Positions 36,443-47,988 of a DNA stretch of 64,000 nt are shown piece by piece. The stretch spans positions 1-64,000 of the forward strand of contig NZ_JAIWPT010000018.1 of assembly GCF_021191695.1 (NCBI RefSeq), given 5' to 3'. Position 1 is the first letter of the stretch. The number at the start of each line of letters is the position of its first letter. The notes under the pieces are model-generated. The model ran no database searches. It saw only the letters and a program-made list of their open reading frames with translations, and was not told where the DNA came from. This DNA is from Proluteimonas luteida (GTDB lineage Bacteria; Pseudomonadota; Gammaproteobacteria; Xanthomonadales; Xanthomonadaceae). A program made the position numbers and the translations under genes.

Positions 36443-37402
36443 ATGAAGACCACGCTCGACGAACTGCAGGCCTTCGTCGCGGTCGTCGATGCGGGATCGA
36501 TCACCGCCGCGGCGCGCCGGCTCGGGCAGACCGTCTCCGGCGTCAGTCGCGCGCTGGGCCGGCTCGAGGACAAGCTGCAGACCACGCTGCTGCGCCGGAC
36601 CACGCGGCGCCTGGCGCTGACCGAGGAGGGGCGCCTGTTCCTCGACGACGCGCGCACGGTCCTGGCCGGGGTCGAGGCCGCCGAGGACCGCATGGCCACG
36701 CTGCGCACCGCACCCTCCGGCCTGCTGCGCGTGGACGCGGCGACCCCCTTCCTGTTGCACGTCCTGGTGCCGCGCATCGCCGGTTTCCGCGCCGCGTATC
36801 CGCAGATCACCCTGGAGCTGAGCAGCCATGACCGGGTCATCGACCTGCTGGAACAGCGCACCGATGTCGCGATCCGCATCGGCGCGCTCAAGGACTCGAC
36901 GCTGCATGCGCACCCTCTTGCCGACAGCCGTATCCGGGTGCTGGCCGCGCCGGCGTATCTCGCGCGGCACGGCGTGCCAACGGACGTCGATGCGCTCGAT
37001 CGTCACGTGTTGCTCGGCTTCGCCGGTCTGCCGCATCTCAACCGCTGGCCGCTGCGCAATGCCGGTGACGGGCAGGTGGAGGTCGCGCCGGCGATCACCG
37101 CATCCAGCGGCGAGACCGTGCGCCAGCTGGCGCTGGCCGGCAACGGTATCGCCTGCCTGTCGGATTTCATGACCGCGGCGGACCGCCGTGCCGGCACCCT
37201 GGTCGAACTGTTCGCGGACCGGGCACTCGACATCCGCCAGCCGATCCACGCGGTCTACTACCGCAATTCCGGCGTGGCCTCGCGGATCCGGGTATTCCTC
37301 GACCATCTGGCGCAGTCGCTGCGGGACGACGGCGGGGAAGCCTCGTGGGCGCAGACCGCACAGACGAAAACGCCGGCCCTCGCGGGCCGGCGTTTCCGGT
37401 GA
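36443..37402 (+). CDS. LysR family transcriptional regulator
   Basis: 319 residues: N-terminal winged helix-turn-helix (LQAFVAVVDAGSITAAARRL, SRALGRLEDKLQTTLLRR) and a C-terminal effector-binding domain (about 90-295). It is of the DsdC/YafC-like group. It probably controls the divergent SDR gene. The coding frame runs into a strong hairpin at its 3' end, so the last about 12 residues (TKTPALAGRRFR) are encoded by the terminator. Confidence 0.93.
   Translation: MKTTLDELQAFVAVVDAGSITAAARRLGQTVSGVSRALGRLEDKLQTTLLRRTTRRLALTEEGRLFLDDARTVLAGVEAAEDRMATLRTAPSGLLRVDAATPFLLHVLVPRIAGFRAAYPQITLELSSHDRVIDLLEQRTDVAIRIGALKDSTLHAHPLADSRIRVLAAPAYLARHGVPTDVDALDRHVLLGFAGLPHLNRWPLRNAGDGQVEVAPAITASSGETVRQLALAGNGIACLSDFMTAADRRAGTLVELFADRALDIRQPIHAVYYRNSGVASRIRVFLDHLAQSLRDDGGEASWAQTAQTKTPALAGRRFR
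37369..37394. terminator. Bidirectional intrinsic terminator overlapping the LysR 3' end
   Basis: Perfect 11-bp stem AACGCCGGCCC (37369-37379), loop TCGC, complement 37384-37394, with an A-run before and TTT after. It can end the LysR transcript and the opposing MHS transporter transcript. Confidence 0.85.
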
Positions 37403-37438
37403 CGGCGCCGGAGAAGGCCTCCGGCGCGGATGACGCGC

Positions 37439-39115
37439 TTACTTGGTGATGTCGACGTCCTTGGTTTCCTTCAGGAAGAAGGTACCGATGACGAAGGTGA
37501 TCAGCGCGATGATGATCGGGTACCACAGGCCGTAGTAGATGTTGCCCGTCAGCAGCACCAGGGCGAAGGCCGTGGTCGGCAGGAAGCCGCCGAACCAGCC
37601 GTTGCCGATGTGGTACGGCAGCGACATCGAGGTGTAGCGGATGCGGGTCGGGAACAGCTCGACCAGCCATGCCGCGATCGGGCCGTAGACCATGGTCACG
37701 TACAGCACCAGGATCACCAGGATCAACAACACCATCGGCTTGTTCATCTCGTCGTTGTTGGCCGTCGCCGGGTAGCCCGCGGCATCGATCGCGGCGGTCA
37801 CGTCGGCGGTCAGCTTGGCCTGCGCGGCCGCGGCGGCTTCGGGTTCCAGTGCGACGACATCGACGCTCTGGATCTCGGTGTCGCCGATCCGCACGCTGGC
37901 GAGGGTGCCGGGCGAGGCCTTCTCGTTGGTGTACGGGACGCTGCGGGCGTTGAGCAGGTTCTTGACGATGTCGCAGGAGTTGTTGAAGGTCACGTGGCCC
38001 TTCAGCTCGCCGGGCACGAACTGGAACGAGCAGTCCTTGGGATCGGCGACGACCACGGCCGGCGAGGTCTTGGCGGCGGCTTCCAGCGCCGGGTTGGCGT
38101 AATGGGTCAGGGCCTTGAAGAGCGGGAAGTAGGTGATCGCGGCCAGCAGGCAGCCGGCCATGATGATCGGCTTGCGGCCGATCTTGTCCGACAGCCAGCC
38201 GAAGAACACGAAGCCGGCCGTGGCGATCAACAGCGCCGCGGCGATGAACAGGTTGGCCGTGACCGGGTCCACCTTCAGCGTCTGGGTCATGAAGAACAGC
38301 GCGTAGAACTGGCCCGCGTACCACACCACGGCCTGGCCGGCGGTGGCGCCGAACAGCGCCAGCAGCACGATCTTGCCGTTGCTCCAGGTGCCGAAGCTCT
38401 CGGTCAGCGGCGCCTTCGAGCGCGTGCCCTCTTCCTTCATCTTCTGGAACAGCGGCGATTCGTTGAGCTGCATGCGGATCCAGATCGAGATCAGCAGCAG
38501 GATGAACGAGACCAGGAACGGGATGCGCCAGCCCCATTCGGCGAACGCCTCGTTGCCCAGGGCCAGGCGGCAGCCCAGGATCACCAGCAGCGACAGGAAC
38601 AGGCCGATCGTCGCGGTGCACTGGATGAAGCTGGTGTACAGGCCGCGCTTGCCGTTGGGCGCATGCTCGGCGACGTAGGTCGCCGCGCCGCCGTACTCGC
38701 CGCCCAGCGCCAGGCCCTGCAGGCATCGCAGGATCACCAGCAGGATCGGCGCGGCGATGCCGATCGTCGCGTAGGTCGGCAATACGCCGACCAGGAACGT
38801 CGACACGCCCATGATGACGATCGTGATCAGGAACGTGTACTTGCGCCCGATCATGTCGCCGAGCCGGCCGAACACGATCGCGCCGAACGGACGCACCGCG
38901 AAGCCCGCGGCAAAGGTCAGCAGCGCCATGACGAAGGCGCTGCCCGAGGGCAGGGCGGAGAAGAAGTGGACCGCGATGACCGCAGCCAGTGAACCGTACA
39001 AATAGAAGTCGTACCACTCGAAGACGGTACCCAGGCTCGACGCAAGGATGACCTTGCGATGCTCCTTGGTGATGCCGCTGCCCTTCGGTGCGGCTGCTGC
39101 AGTTGTCGTAGACAT
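37439..39115 (-). CDS. MHS-family (metabolite:H+ symporter) MFS transporter
   Basis: 558 residues and 12 membrane segments. FEWYDFYLYG and the loop GRLGDMIGRKYTF (MFS signature, repeated as GWLSDKIGRKPII) are typical of the ShiA/ProP/KgtP branch. An about 125-residue periplasmic insertion (about 345-470) with two cysteines separates two late helices. The substrate is likely a carboxylate, judged by the neighbouring porin and acs. The promoter region 39116-39265 has no clear operator. Confidence 0.92.
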   Translation of the reverse strand: MSTTTAAAAPKGSGITKEHRKVILASSLGTVFEWYDFYLYGSLAAVIAVHFFSALPSGSAFVMALLTFAAGFAVRPFGAIVFGRLGDMIGRKYTFLITIVIMGVSTFLVGVLPTYATIGIAAPILLVILRCLQGLALGGEYGGAATYVAEHAPNGKRGLYTSFIQCTATIGLFLSLLVILGCRLALGNEAFAEWGWRIPFLVSFILLLISIWIRMQLNESPLFQKMKEEGTRSKAPLTESFGTWSNGKIVLLALFGATAGQAVVWYAGQFYALFFMTQTLKVDPVTANLFIAAALLIATAGFVFFGWLSDKIGRKPIIMAGCLLAAITYFPLFKALTHYANPALEAAAKTSPAVVVADPKDCSFQFVPGELKGHVTFNNSCDIVKNLLNARSVPYTNEKASPGTLASVRIGDTEIQSVDVVALEPEAAAAAQAKLTADVTAAIDAAGYPATANNDEMNKPMVLLILVILVLYVTMVYGPIAAWLVELFPTRIRYTSMSLPYHIGNGWFGGFLPTTAFALVLLTGNIYYGLWYPIIIALITFVIGTFFLKETKDVDITK

Positions 39116-39265
39116 TCTTCGCCTCCCACGGCGTGAGTCAGATGAGTTGTGTTCCGGTACTGCCGATATGCGTGCGCTGCCTTGTCGCCGTTCGTGTCCC
39201 GTGCCCGGGCGGTGTCGCCGGCCGGGTGCGGGGATCGCGGGGCCCCGTGGCCCCGCGGGTCATGC

Positions 39266-40636
39266 TCAGAAGCTGTAGCGCGCCATCGTGTGCAGGCGCA
39301 TCAGCTCGCCGTCGGCGCCGGATTCGAGCGTGCGCTCGCCCCAGATCGCCTCGACGCCGAAGTCGAGCTTGGGCACCGGCGACCAGATCACGTTCGCGTG
39401 CACCGAGTGCACCTTCCGGGTCACGTCGAAGCCGGTCCATGCGGTGTCGTTGTCCCACTGCGAGCGCGCGTAGAACAGGTTGCCGCGCACGGTGGGCGAG
39501 AACACCTGGCGCACGCCGAAGTAGCCGGCCCAGCCGCCGAGCGCGTCGATGTTGCCGGCCGCGTCGGCGATCGCGTCCTGCTGGATCGTCGCCAGGCCGA
39601 TGTAGCGGCCGATGCCCTCGCCGCCGCTGACCTGGTAGCGCAGGTCGGTGCTGTCGCCGAGCTTGACCAGGCCGCTGACGGTGGCGCCGAAGCCGGTGTC
39701 GGTGCTCGACGTGCCCGGGACGGGTTCGTACTTCAGCTGGCGCACCATGCCGGCGAAGCTGACATGGCCCCAGTCGCCCTTGTGGGTGTAGCGGGCGATG
39801 ACATCGGGCACGCTGTTGTCGCCGGCGATGACGCGCGCGGCGCCGCCGAACGGCTGCACCGTGGTTTCCGGGCTTTCCAGCGAGACCGTCCACGGGCCGC
39901 TGGTGTAGCGCACCTGCGGCTGGCGCACGAACACCACCGCGTCGGTCGGGCCGACGAAGTCGACCGCGTCGATCAGCGCGTTGGTGTCCATGAAGTTCGA
40001 CCAGGTCTGGCCGACCAGCCAGTTGTTGTAGGTCAGGTAGGCGTGGCGCAGCGTCGCGCCGTAGGTGTTGGTCGCCGCCGAGTTGCCGAGCGTGCCGCCG
40101 AAGAAGTCCAGCTCGAAGCGCGCGCCCAGCTTGTCGCCGGAATCGAGCACCGTGCTGGCGTCGAACCACAGGCGCGAGAACTTGGCGTGCGCGTCCATGT
40201 AGGTGTCCGGGCCGTCGCCGCCGACCGGGATCGCGCCGGGCACGTAGAAGTCGCGGCCCGCGGTGCCCTTGGCGATGTCGCCGTCGGTGGTCTTGGTCGC
40301 GAAGCCGTCGATGCGGATCATGCCGCCGACCGTGAACGCGGTGCCGGGGTTGGCCTGCGGGGTGATCGTCGTGGCCTGGATCGGCTGGCTGCCGGCAGGC
40401 GCGGCGGCCGGCGCCGGCTGCGTGGCCTGCGCGGTGCGCACTTCCTGCACCGCGGTCTCGGTCTGCTGCTGCTGCGACAGCAGTGCCTGGACCTGCGCCT
40501 CAAGCTGGGCGATGCGGGCTTCCAGTTCCTGCTCCTTGGCGGTTTGCGCGAACGCGGCGCCGGGCAGCGCGAGTGCGGCCACGACCGCCATGGCGAGCAG
40601 ACGCGGGCGGGCCTTCGCTGCGGGTTGTTGAGTCAT
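39266..40636 (-). CDS. DcaP-like outer-membrane porin
   Basis: 456 residues: signal peptide (AMAVVAALALPGAAFA), a short coiled coil (AKEQELEARIAQLEAQVQAL) as in trimeric DcaP porins, an Ala/Pro linker, then beta-barrel strands ending in the C-terminal Phe (MARYSF). DcaP channels take up negatively charged small molecules such as dicarboxylates. ATG 40636 has a strong GGGAGGGG. The gene is divergent from acs across about 212 bp containing a TAGAC-N4-GTCTA site. Confidence 0.9.
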   Translation of the reverse strand: MTQQPAAKARPRLLAMAVVAALALPGAAFAQTAKEQELEARIAQLEAQVQALLSQQQQTETAVQEVRTAQATQPAPAAAPAGSQPIQATTITPQANPGTAFTVGGMIRIDGFATKTTDGDIAKGTAGRDFYVPGAIPVGGDGPDTYMDAHAKFSRLWFDASTVLDSGDKLGARFELDFFGGTLGNSAATNTYGATLRHAYLTYNNWLVGQTWSNFMDTNALIDAVDFVGPTDAVVFVRQPQVRYTSGPWTVSLESPETTVQPFGGAARVIAGDNSVPDVIARYTHKGDWGHVSFAGMVRQLKYEPVPGTSSTDTGFGATVSGLVKLGDSTDLRYQVSGGEGIGRYIGLATIQQDAIADAAGNIDALGGWAGYFGVRQVFSPTVRGNLFYARSQWDNDTAWTGFDVTRKVHSVHANVIWSPVPKLDFGVEAIWGERTLESGADGELMRLHTMARYSF

Positions 40637-40772
40637 GGGTCCCCTCCCGAGGGATGATGTCGATGCAGATCGGAAACGAAACGGGCGGACGCACGGGTCC
40701 GTGGACGCAGACTGCACGCGTGGGGCGGCCGCGCCCATTCCCCATTGGTCGATAGTCGAAACCGGCGTGGTT

Positions 40773-40786
40773 TAGACCATCGTCTA
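40773..40786. promoter_or_regulatory. Candidate CrbR operator TAGAC-CATC-GTCTA
   Basis: Perfect 5-bp inverted repeat with a 4-bp spacer in the porin-acs intergenic region, centred 69 bp upstream of the acs ATG. Two-component control of acs by CrbS/CrbR is known in Vibrio and Pseudomonas, and the candidate regulator is encoded directly after acs. The site could serve both divergent genes. It has the same 4-bp spacer and TAG...CTA edges as the T3SS sites. Confidence 0.55.
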
Positions 40787-40848
40787 GCCGCCCCTCCGGG
40801 CGAATGCGGCACACTGGTGCGCGCGATTCCCGGGAGGAAACCAACGCC

Positions 40849-42807
<1,959 letters not shown>

Positions 42808-42817
42808 TGCTGACCCG

Positions 42818-43492
42818 ATGACAACCCTGCTGATCGCCGACGACCACCCCCTGTTCCGCGAAGCGCTGCGCGGTGCGATCGCCCGCGCGGTGCCGGACGC
42901 GAAACTGCGCGAGGCGCACAACGTCGATGCCCTGTACGCCCTGGTCGAGGCCGAGCCCGATGCCGACCTGCTGACCCTCGACCTCAACATGCCCGGCGTG
43001 CACGGCTTCAGCGCGCTGGTGCACCTGCGCGCGCAGTACCCGCAGCTGCCGGTGCTGATGGTGTCCGCGCGCGAGGAGCCGGCGGTGATGCGGCGCGCGC
43101 TCGATCACGGCGCCGCCGGCTTCGTGCCCAAGTCGGCCGATGCCGAGACCCTGGCGCGCGCGGTGGCGCAGGTACTCGACGGCGACCGCTGGATCCCCGA
43201 GGCGGCCGCGTCCGCGCCGGGCGTGTCGCCGAACGAGCACGACGTCGCCGCGCGCCTGCGCGACCTCACGCCGCAGCAGTTCCGCGTGCTGCAGATGCTC
43301 GGCGACGGCATGCTCAACAAGCAGATCGCCTACGAGCTGGGCGTGTCCGAGGCCACGGTCAAGGCGCACATGACCGCGGTGCTGCGCAAGCTCGGCGCGT
43401 CCAACCGCACCCAGGCGGTGCTGATCGCCGGCAAGCTGTCGGTCGACCCGGACACGATGACGTTACCGCCGGAGGAGATGGAGCACGGCTGA
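42818..43492 (+). CDS. crbR: NarL/LuxR response regulator (CrbR/ErdR-like)
   Basis: 224 residues: receiver domain (ADDHPLFREALRGAI, phospho-Asp in LLTLDLNMPGVHGF, Lys in VPKSAD) and LuxR helix-turn-helix (LTPQQFRVLQMLGDGMLNKQ, VSEATVKAHMTAVLRKLGA). It is directly downstream of acs with a CrbS-like kinase one gene further. In Vibrio and Pseudomonas this regulator activates acs during growth on acetate. The assignment rests on domain type plus gene neighbourhood. Confidence 0.85.
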   Translation: MTTLLIADDHPLFREALRGAIARAVPDAKLREAHNVDALYALVEAEPDADLLTLDLNMPGVHGFSALVHLRAQYPQLPVLMVSAREEPAVMRRALDHGAAGFVPKSADAETLARAVAQVLDGDRWIPEAAASAPGVSPNEHDVAARLRDLTPQQFRVLQMLGDGMLNKQIAYELGVSEATVKAHMTAVLRKLGASNRTQAVLIAGKLSVDPDTMTLPPEEMEHG

Positions 43493-43587
43493 GCGTCGCG
43501 GTCCGGCCGGTTCTTTCGGAGCGCGCCGCGCTTCTCGCCGGAATGGTTTCTGCCGCAGGCGCGGTCCGTTCCCGCGCTACGCAGGCC

Positions 43588-44226
43588 TCAGCCGCTGAAA
43601 TGCTGCCACAGCCCCGCGGCGAGATAGCCGCCGCCGCCGATCAGCACAGAGAAGTAGATCACCGTGCCGATCGTCGACAGGTGGCCGAGCAGGATCGCGA
43701 CGCCGTCGCGTTGGATCAGGCCGATCGCGTAGAACAGCAGCGCGATCGCCGGCACCGTGTTGCTGAACGGCACGAAGCCGAACGGCGCCATCAGCAGCAG
43801 CGCGGCGAAGATGAAGGCGAGGCTGTTGAAGGCGTCGACCGCGCGGCCCTGCGACAGCGCCGCCAGCCGCCCGGGCCGGCTCACGCGTTCGAGCCGCCGC
43901 ACCCACACCAGGCCGCGGCCGAGCCCGGCCTGCAGTTTCTCGGCCGGCAGGTGGCGGTCGCGCAGCCGCCCCGGCAGCCACAGCGGCTTGCCGGTCAGGT
44001 GGCTGATGCCGATCAGCACCAGCGCCGCACCGAACACCGTGCTCACGCCGGGGATCGATACCGGGATCAGGAAGACCACCGTCAGCAGCATCGACAGCAT
44101 CAGCAGGCCTTCGCCGCCGATGCGCCGGATCATCTCGCCGAGCGTCAACTGGCTGTCGTCGAGGGTGGCGATGATGCGTTCCAGGCGATCGCCCAGCGGA
44201 TCGGCGGTGTGCGTGGCTGCGCTCAT
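43588..44226 (-). CDS. exoD: ExoD family membrane protein
   Basis: 212 residues with about four membrane helices (LLMLSMLLTVVFLIPVSIPG; FGAALVLIGISHLTG; FIFAALLLMAPFGFVPF; VIYFSVLIGGGGYLAAGLW). The spacing and the GKPLWLPGRLRDR segment match the ExoD family, first linked to rhizobial exopolysaccharide production and alkaline tolerance. The gene lies between crbR and crbS, convergent with the former. No functional connection to them is visible. Confidence 0.85.
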   Translation of the reverse strand: MSAATHTADPLGDRLERIIATLDDSQLTLGEMIRRIGGEGLLMLSMLLTVVFLIPVSIPGVSTVFGAALVLIGISHLTGKPLWLPGRLRDRHLPAEKLQAGLGRGLVWVRRLERVSRPGRLAALSQGRAVDAFNSLAFIFAALLLMAPFGFVPFSNTVPAIALLFYAIGLIQRDGVAILLGHLSTIGTVIYFSVLIGGGGYLAAGLWQHFSG

Positions 44227-44369
44227 GTGCGGTGCGGGTCTCCGGGCGATCGGCGGACAGTCGGGCCGCGCAGTCTAGCAGGGCGCATGCGCACGGCCGG
44301 TCGATGTCGTCGTCCGGCCGCCGTCGGCATTCACGCCGTCGCGGTTGCCTGCCTGCGGTCGCGGCGTAT

Positions 44370-47300
44370 TCAGCGCGCGGCGCGCAGGCGTTGCTGGGCG
44401 GCCAGGAATGCGCGCATCGAGGCCGGCTTCACCGGCTTGGTCAGCACCCGGTAGCCGCGGATGCGCGCGGTCTGCTTCAGCGCGTCGCTGCCGTCGGCGG
44501 TCAGCAGCGCGCCCGGCACGTCCGGGGCGATGCCGCGCAGGGTGTCGAGCGTGTCCAGGCCGTCGAGGCGGTCGTGCAGGTGGTAGTCGACCAGCAGCAC
44601 GTCGGGATGCTGGTCCATGCACGCGATCGCCTCGTCGATGGTCTTGGCGCACAGCGGCTCCACGCCCCAGCGCCGCAGCAGCACGTCCATGCCGGCGAGG
44701 ATGTCGTCGTCGTTGTCCACGCACAGCACGCGCAGGCCGCTCAGCGAGGCGTCGGGCAGCACGGCCGACGGTGGCGCCGCCGGCAGCACGGCCTGGGCGC
44801 TGCGCGGCACGGTGATCGAGAACATGCTGCCCTTGCCGACCGTGGCGCGCGCATCGAGCGTGTGTCCGAGCAGCCGCGAGATGCGCTGGCAGATCGACAG
44901 GCCCAGGCCCAGGCCGCGGCCGTCCCAGTCGAAGGGCTGCTCGTAGCGGTGGAACTCGTCGTAGATCTGGCGCATGTGGTGCTCGGGAATGCCGGGGCCG
45001 GTGTCCCAGACCTGCAGCGCGACGGTGTCGCCGCGACGGCGCGCGGCCAGCACGATGCGTCCGCTGCGGGTGTAGCGCAGCGCGTTGGCGAGGAAGTTCT
45101 GCAGCACCCGGCGCAGCAGCCGGCGGTCGCTGCGCACCGGCGTGGGCGGCGCATGCAGGCGGATGTCGAGCTTGCGCGCCGCGGCCATCGGCGCGTACTG
45201 GCCGGCCAGCTGGCGCAACAGCTCGGCGGCGTCGAAGTCGGTGATCTCCGGCTTCAGCGCGCCGGCATCCAGGCGCGAGACGTCGAGCAGGCCGTCGAGC
45301 AGCTCCTCGGCCGCGCGCAGCGAGGTGTCGACGCGCTCGGCCAGGTGCTTCTGCTCGTTGCCGTCCTGGGTCTCGCGCAGCGCCGAGGTGAACAGCCGCG
45401 CCGCGTTGAGCGGCTGCAGCACGTCGTGGCTGACTGCGGTCAGGAACCGCGAGCGCGACTCCTGCGCCGCCTCGGCCTCGCGCGTGCGCTCGCCGACGCG
45501 CTGCTCCAGGGTCTCGTTGATCTCGCGCAGTTCGCGTTCGGCGCGCTTGTAGTCGGTGACGTCGCTGTAGCTGGTCGCGTAGCCGCCGCCGGGCAGCGGC
45601 TGGCCGCGCAGTTCGATGACCTGGCCGTTGCTGAGCACGCGCTCGGACACGTGCGGCGAGCCCGCGCGCATGTAGGCGATGCGCTTGTCGATCTCGATGT
45701 CGATGTCGATCGCGTTGCGCGGACCCAGCTCGCCGCGCTCGGCGTTGTAGCGGATCAGGTCGGCGACCGGGCGGCCGACGTAGAGCATGTTGTCGGGATA
45801 GCCGAACAGCCGCTGGTAGCTGCGGTTCCACGCGACCAGGCGCATCGTGCGGTCGACGACGCTGACCCCGTGGTCGATGTTCTCCAGCGTCGACGACAGC
45901 ACCTCGCGGTTGAAGCGCAGCTCCTGCCCGGCCTCGTCGAGCATCGCCACGACCTCGTCGACCTCCATGCCCGAGCCGCGCAGCGCACTGGTCATCAGCA
46001 GGCGCGCCGACGAGGCGCCGACCGCGGCCGCCAGCTGGCGCTCGGTGAACTGCAGCCAGGCGCGGTCGGCCGGGCTCCGGGGCTCCAGCGGCATCGACTG
46101 CGACTGGGCGTACTCCTCGAACGCGCGCTGCGCGGTGCGGTCGCCGACGATGCGTCCGGTCAGGGTCAGCAGGTCGCCCACGTGCACGTTGCCGTTCCAG
46201 TCCTCGGAGGCCAGCGTGCGGCGCTCGGCGTAGGGGTCGAGGAACGGCGCGGCGCGCAGGCGCTCGTCCAGCGTCGGCCGCCAGCGCGCCGATACCAGCA
46301 GCAGCGCGCCGACGTTGAGCAGCAGCGACCAGAACGTGCCGTGGGTCAGCGGATCCCAGCCGTCGAGGCCGAACAGTTGGCGCGGCCGCAGCCACTGGAT
46401 GCCCAGCGGCCCGTGGAACAGCCACTGCGGGTCGAGCCAGCCGGCCTCGGTCAGCGCCGGCAGCAGCAGGGTGTAGACCCAGACGCCGAAGCCGATCAGC
46501 AGCCCGACCTCGACCCCCTTGCGGCTGGCGCCGCGCCAGTACAGCCCGCCGATCAGCGCCGGCGCGAACTGCGCGACCGCGGCGAAGGCCATCAGCCCGT
46601 ACGCCGCCAGCGTGGTGTCGCTGCCGCTGGCCCGGTAGTAGCCGTAGGCCAGCGCGGCCAGGCCGATGATCGCCGCGCGGCGGATCCACAGCACCGCCGA
46701 GGCGACGTTGCCGCCGTGGCGCTCGGCGTAGCCGCGGCGCAGCAGCATCGGCATCACCAGGTCGTTGCTGACCATCGTCGCCAGCGCGACCGACGACACG
46801 ATGACCATGCCGGTCGCCGCCGAGAAGCCGCCGATGTAGGCGAACAGCGCGATCATGTCGGCGTTCTCGGCCATCGGCAGCGCCAGCACGAAGCTGTCGG
46901 ACGCGACCGGGCCATCGCGGCCGAACAGCGCGACGCCGGCGCCGGCGATCGGCAGCACCATCAGGCAGATCAGCACCAGGTAGCCGCCGAACAGCCAGCG
47001 CGCGCGGCGGATGTCGCGCACGTCGCCGCATTCGACGATCGCGACGTGGAACTGCCGCGGCAGGCAGATGATCGCCGCGAACGCGAGCAGGCACTGGGCC
47101 AGGAAGCCGCTCGGCGGCGCGTTGGCGACCAGCGCGCGGGTCGCCTCCATCAGCGGCAGTTCGCGCGCGCCCAGCCACTGCATCGCGAACAGGCCCACGG
47201 TGACCAGCGCGACCAGCTTGATCAGCGACTCCAGCGCGACCGCCAGCATCAGCCCCGGGCGGTGCTCGGTCGCGTCGACGGTGCGGGTGCCGAACAGGAT

Positions 47301-47813
47301 CGCGAACAGCGCCATCAGCGCGGCGACGTAGAACGCCGGGTCGCCGAAGGTCGTGACCGCGCCGTCGGGGCCGCCGAGCACGTCCAGGCTGATCGCCACC
47401 GCCTTGTACTGCAGCGCCAGGTAGGGCACCGCGGCGACCAGCGCGATGAACGCGACCAGCGCCGCCAGCCGCTGCGAGCGGCCGTAGCGCGAGGCGATGA
47501 AGTCGGCGATCGAGACCGTATTCTGCGACTGCGCGATCAGCGCCAGGCGCTCGAGGATCCGCCAGCCGAACAGGATCATCAGCAGCGGGCCGATGTAGAT
47601 CGGCAGGTAGCCCAGGCCGTAGCGCGACGCGGTGCCGACGGCGCCGTAGAACGTCCACGACGAGCAGTACACCGCCAGCGCCAGGCTGTAGACCACCGGG
47701 CGCAGCCACGGCCGGTCCGGGTACAGCGGGCGGCGGTCGCCGTACCACGCCACGCCGAACAGCAGCGCGGCATAGCCCAGTGACACCAGCAGCAGCATCC
47801 AGCCCGGCAGCAT
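44370..47813 (-). CDS. crbS: CrbS-like hybrid sensor kinase with SLC5/PutP transporter domain
   Basis: 1147 residues. The N-terminal half (about 1-520) is a sodium:solute symporter-like membrane domain (WTFYGAVGTASRYGLGYLPI). Then come a PAS domain (NIDHGVSVVDRTMRLVAWNR), a HisKA domain (FLTAVSHDVLQPLNAARLFT), HATPase (QNFLANALRYTRSGRI, DGRGLGLGLSIC) and a C-terminal receiver (VLCVDNDDDILAG, LLVDYHLHD). It senses acetate or a related metabolite and controls acs via CrbR in other species. The ATG at 47813 (MLPGWMLLLVSLGY, AAGGGGA upstream) is preferred; the 90-codon upstream extension is not coding-like. Confidence 0.93.
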   Translation of the reverse strand: MLPGWMLLLVSLGYAALLFGVAWYGDRRPLYPDRPWLRPVVYSLALAVYCSSWTFYGAVGTASRYGLGYLPIYIGPLLMILFGWRILERLALIAQSQNTVSIADFIASRYGRSQRLAALVAFIALVAAVPYLALQYKAVAISLDVLGGPDGAVTTFGDPAFYVAALMALFAILFGTRTVDATEHRPGLMLAVALESLIKLVALVTVGLFAMQWLGARELPLMEATRALVANAPPSGFLAQCLLAFAAIICLPRQFHVAIVECGDVRDIRRARWLFGGYLVLICLMVLPIAGAGVALFGRDGPVASDSFVLALPMAENADMIALFAYIGGFSAATGMVIVSSVALATMVSNDLVMPMLLRRGYAERHGGNVASAVLWIRRAAIIGLAALAYGYYRASGSDTTLAAYGLMAFAAVAQFAPALIGGLYWRGASRKGVEVGLLIGFGVWVYTLLLPALTEAGWLDPQWLFHGPLGIQWLRPRQLFGLDGWDPLTHGTFWSLLLNVGALLLVSARWRPTLDERLRAAPFLDPYAERRTLASEDWNGNVHVGDLLTLTGRIVGDRTAQRAFEEYAQSQSMPLEPRSPADRAWLQFTERQLAAAVGASSARLLMTSALRGSGMEVDEVVAMLDEAGQELRFNREVLSSTLENIDHGVSVVDRTMRLVAWNRSYQRLFGYPDNMLYVGRPVADLIRYNAERGELGPRNAIDIDIEIDKRIAYMRAGSPHVSERVLSNGQVIELRGQPLPGGGYATSYSDVTDYKRAERELREINETLEQRVGERTREAEAAQESRSRFLTAVSHDVLQPLNAARLFTSALRETQDGNEQKHLAERVDTSLRAAEELLDGLLDVSRLDAGALKPEITDFDAAELLRQLAGQYAPMAAARKLDIRLHAPPTPVRSDRRLLRRVLQNFLANALRYTRSGRIVLAARRRGDTVALQVWDTGPGIPEHHMRQIYDEFHRYEQPFDWDGRGLGLGLSICQRISRLLGHTLDARATVGKGSMFSITVPRSAQAVLPAAPPSAVLPDASLSGLRVLCVDNDDDILAGMDVLLRRWGVEPLCAKTIDEAIACMDQHPDVLLVDYHLHDRLDGLDTLDTLRGIAPDVPGALLTADGSDALKQTARIRGYRVLTKPVKPASMRAFLAAQQRLRAAR

Positions 47814-47890
47814 GCCGTCCCCTTCGCCCGTCGAGCCGCCGAGTTTACGTGGCCGGCATCGGCTCGTGTGCGCACCCGCGCGTCGCGCGC

Positions 47891-47964
47891 GTAGGTCGGG
47901 GCGACGCCCCCGACGCTCCGCGCCCCGGGCACCGCGTGCGTCGGCCGCGTGGGGCCGACCTACG
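47891..47964. repeat. GTAGGTCGGGGC... dispersed inverted repeat, second copy
   Basis: A 74-bp element with complementary ends (GTAGGTCGGGGC / GGGGCCGACCTACG), related to 35168-35248. It lies between the cls stop and the crbS start. Confidence 0.8.
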
Positions 47965-47988
47965 GTTCGTGGCGGGTCGGGACCCGTC

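Noticed and set aside
44232..47783. A 1183-codon open frame on the plus strand, and similar long frames such as 2173-4584, 4226-6283 and 7987-10902
   Set aside because: They are antisense or out-of-frame shadows of crbS, sctQ/sctR, the kinase/regulator genes and sctV/sctD. Their Arg/Gln/His/Ala-biased composition is typical of high-GC shadow frames. Only the tail of the last one (10579-10902) is a real gene.
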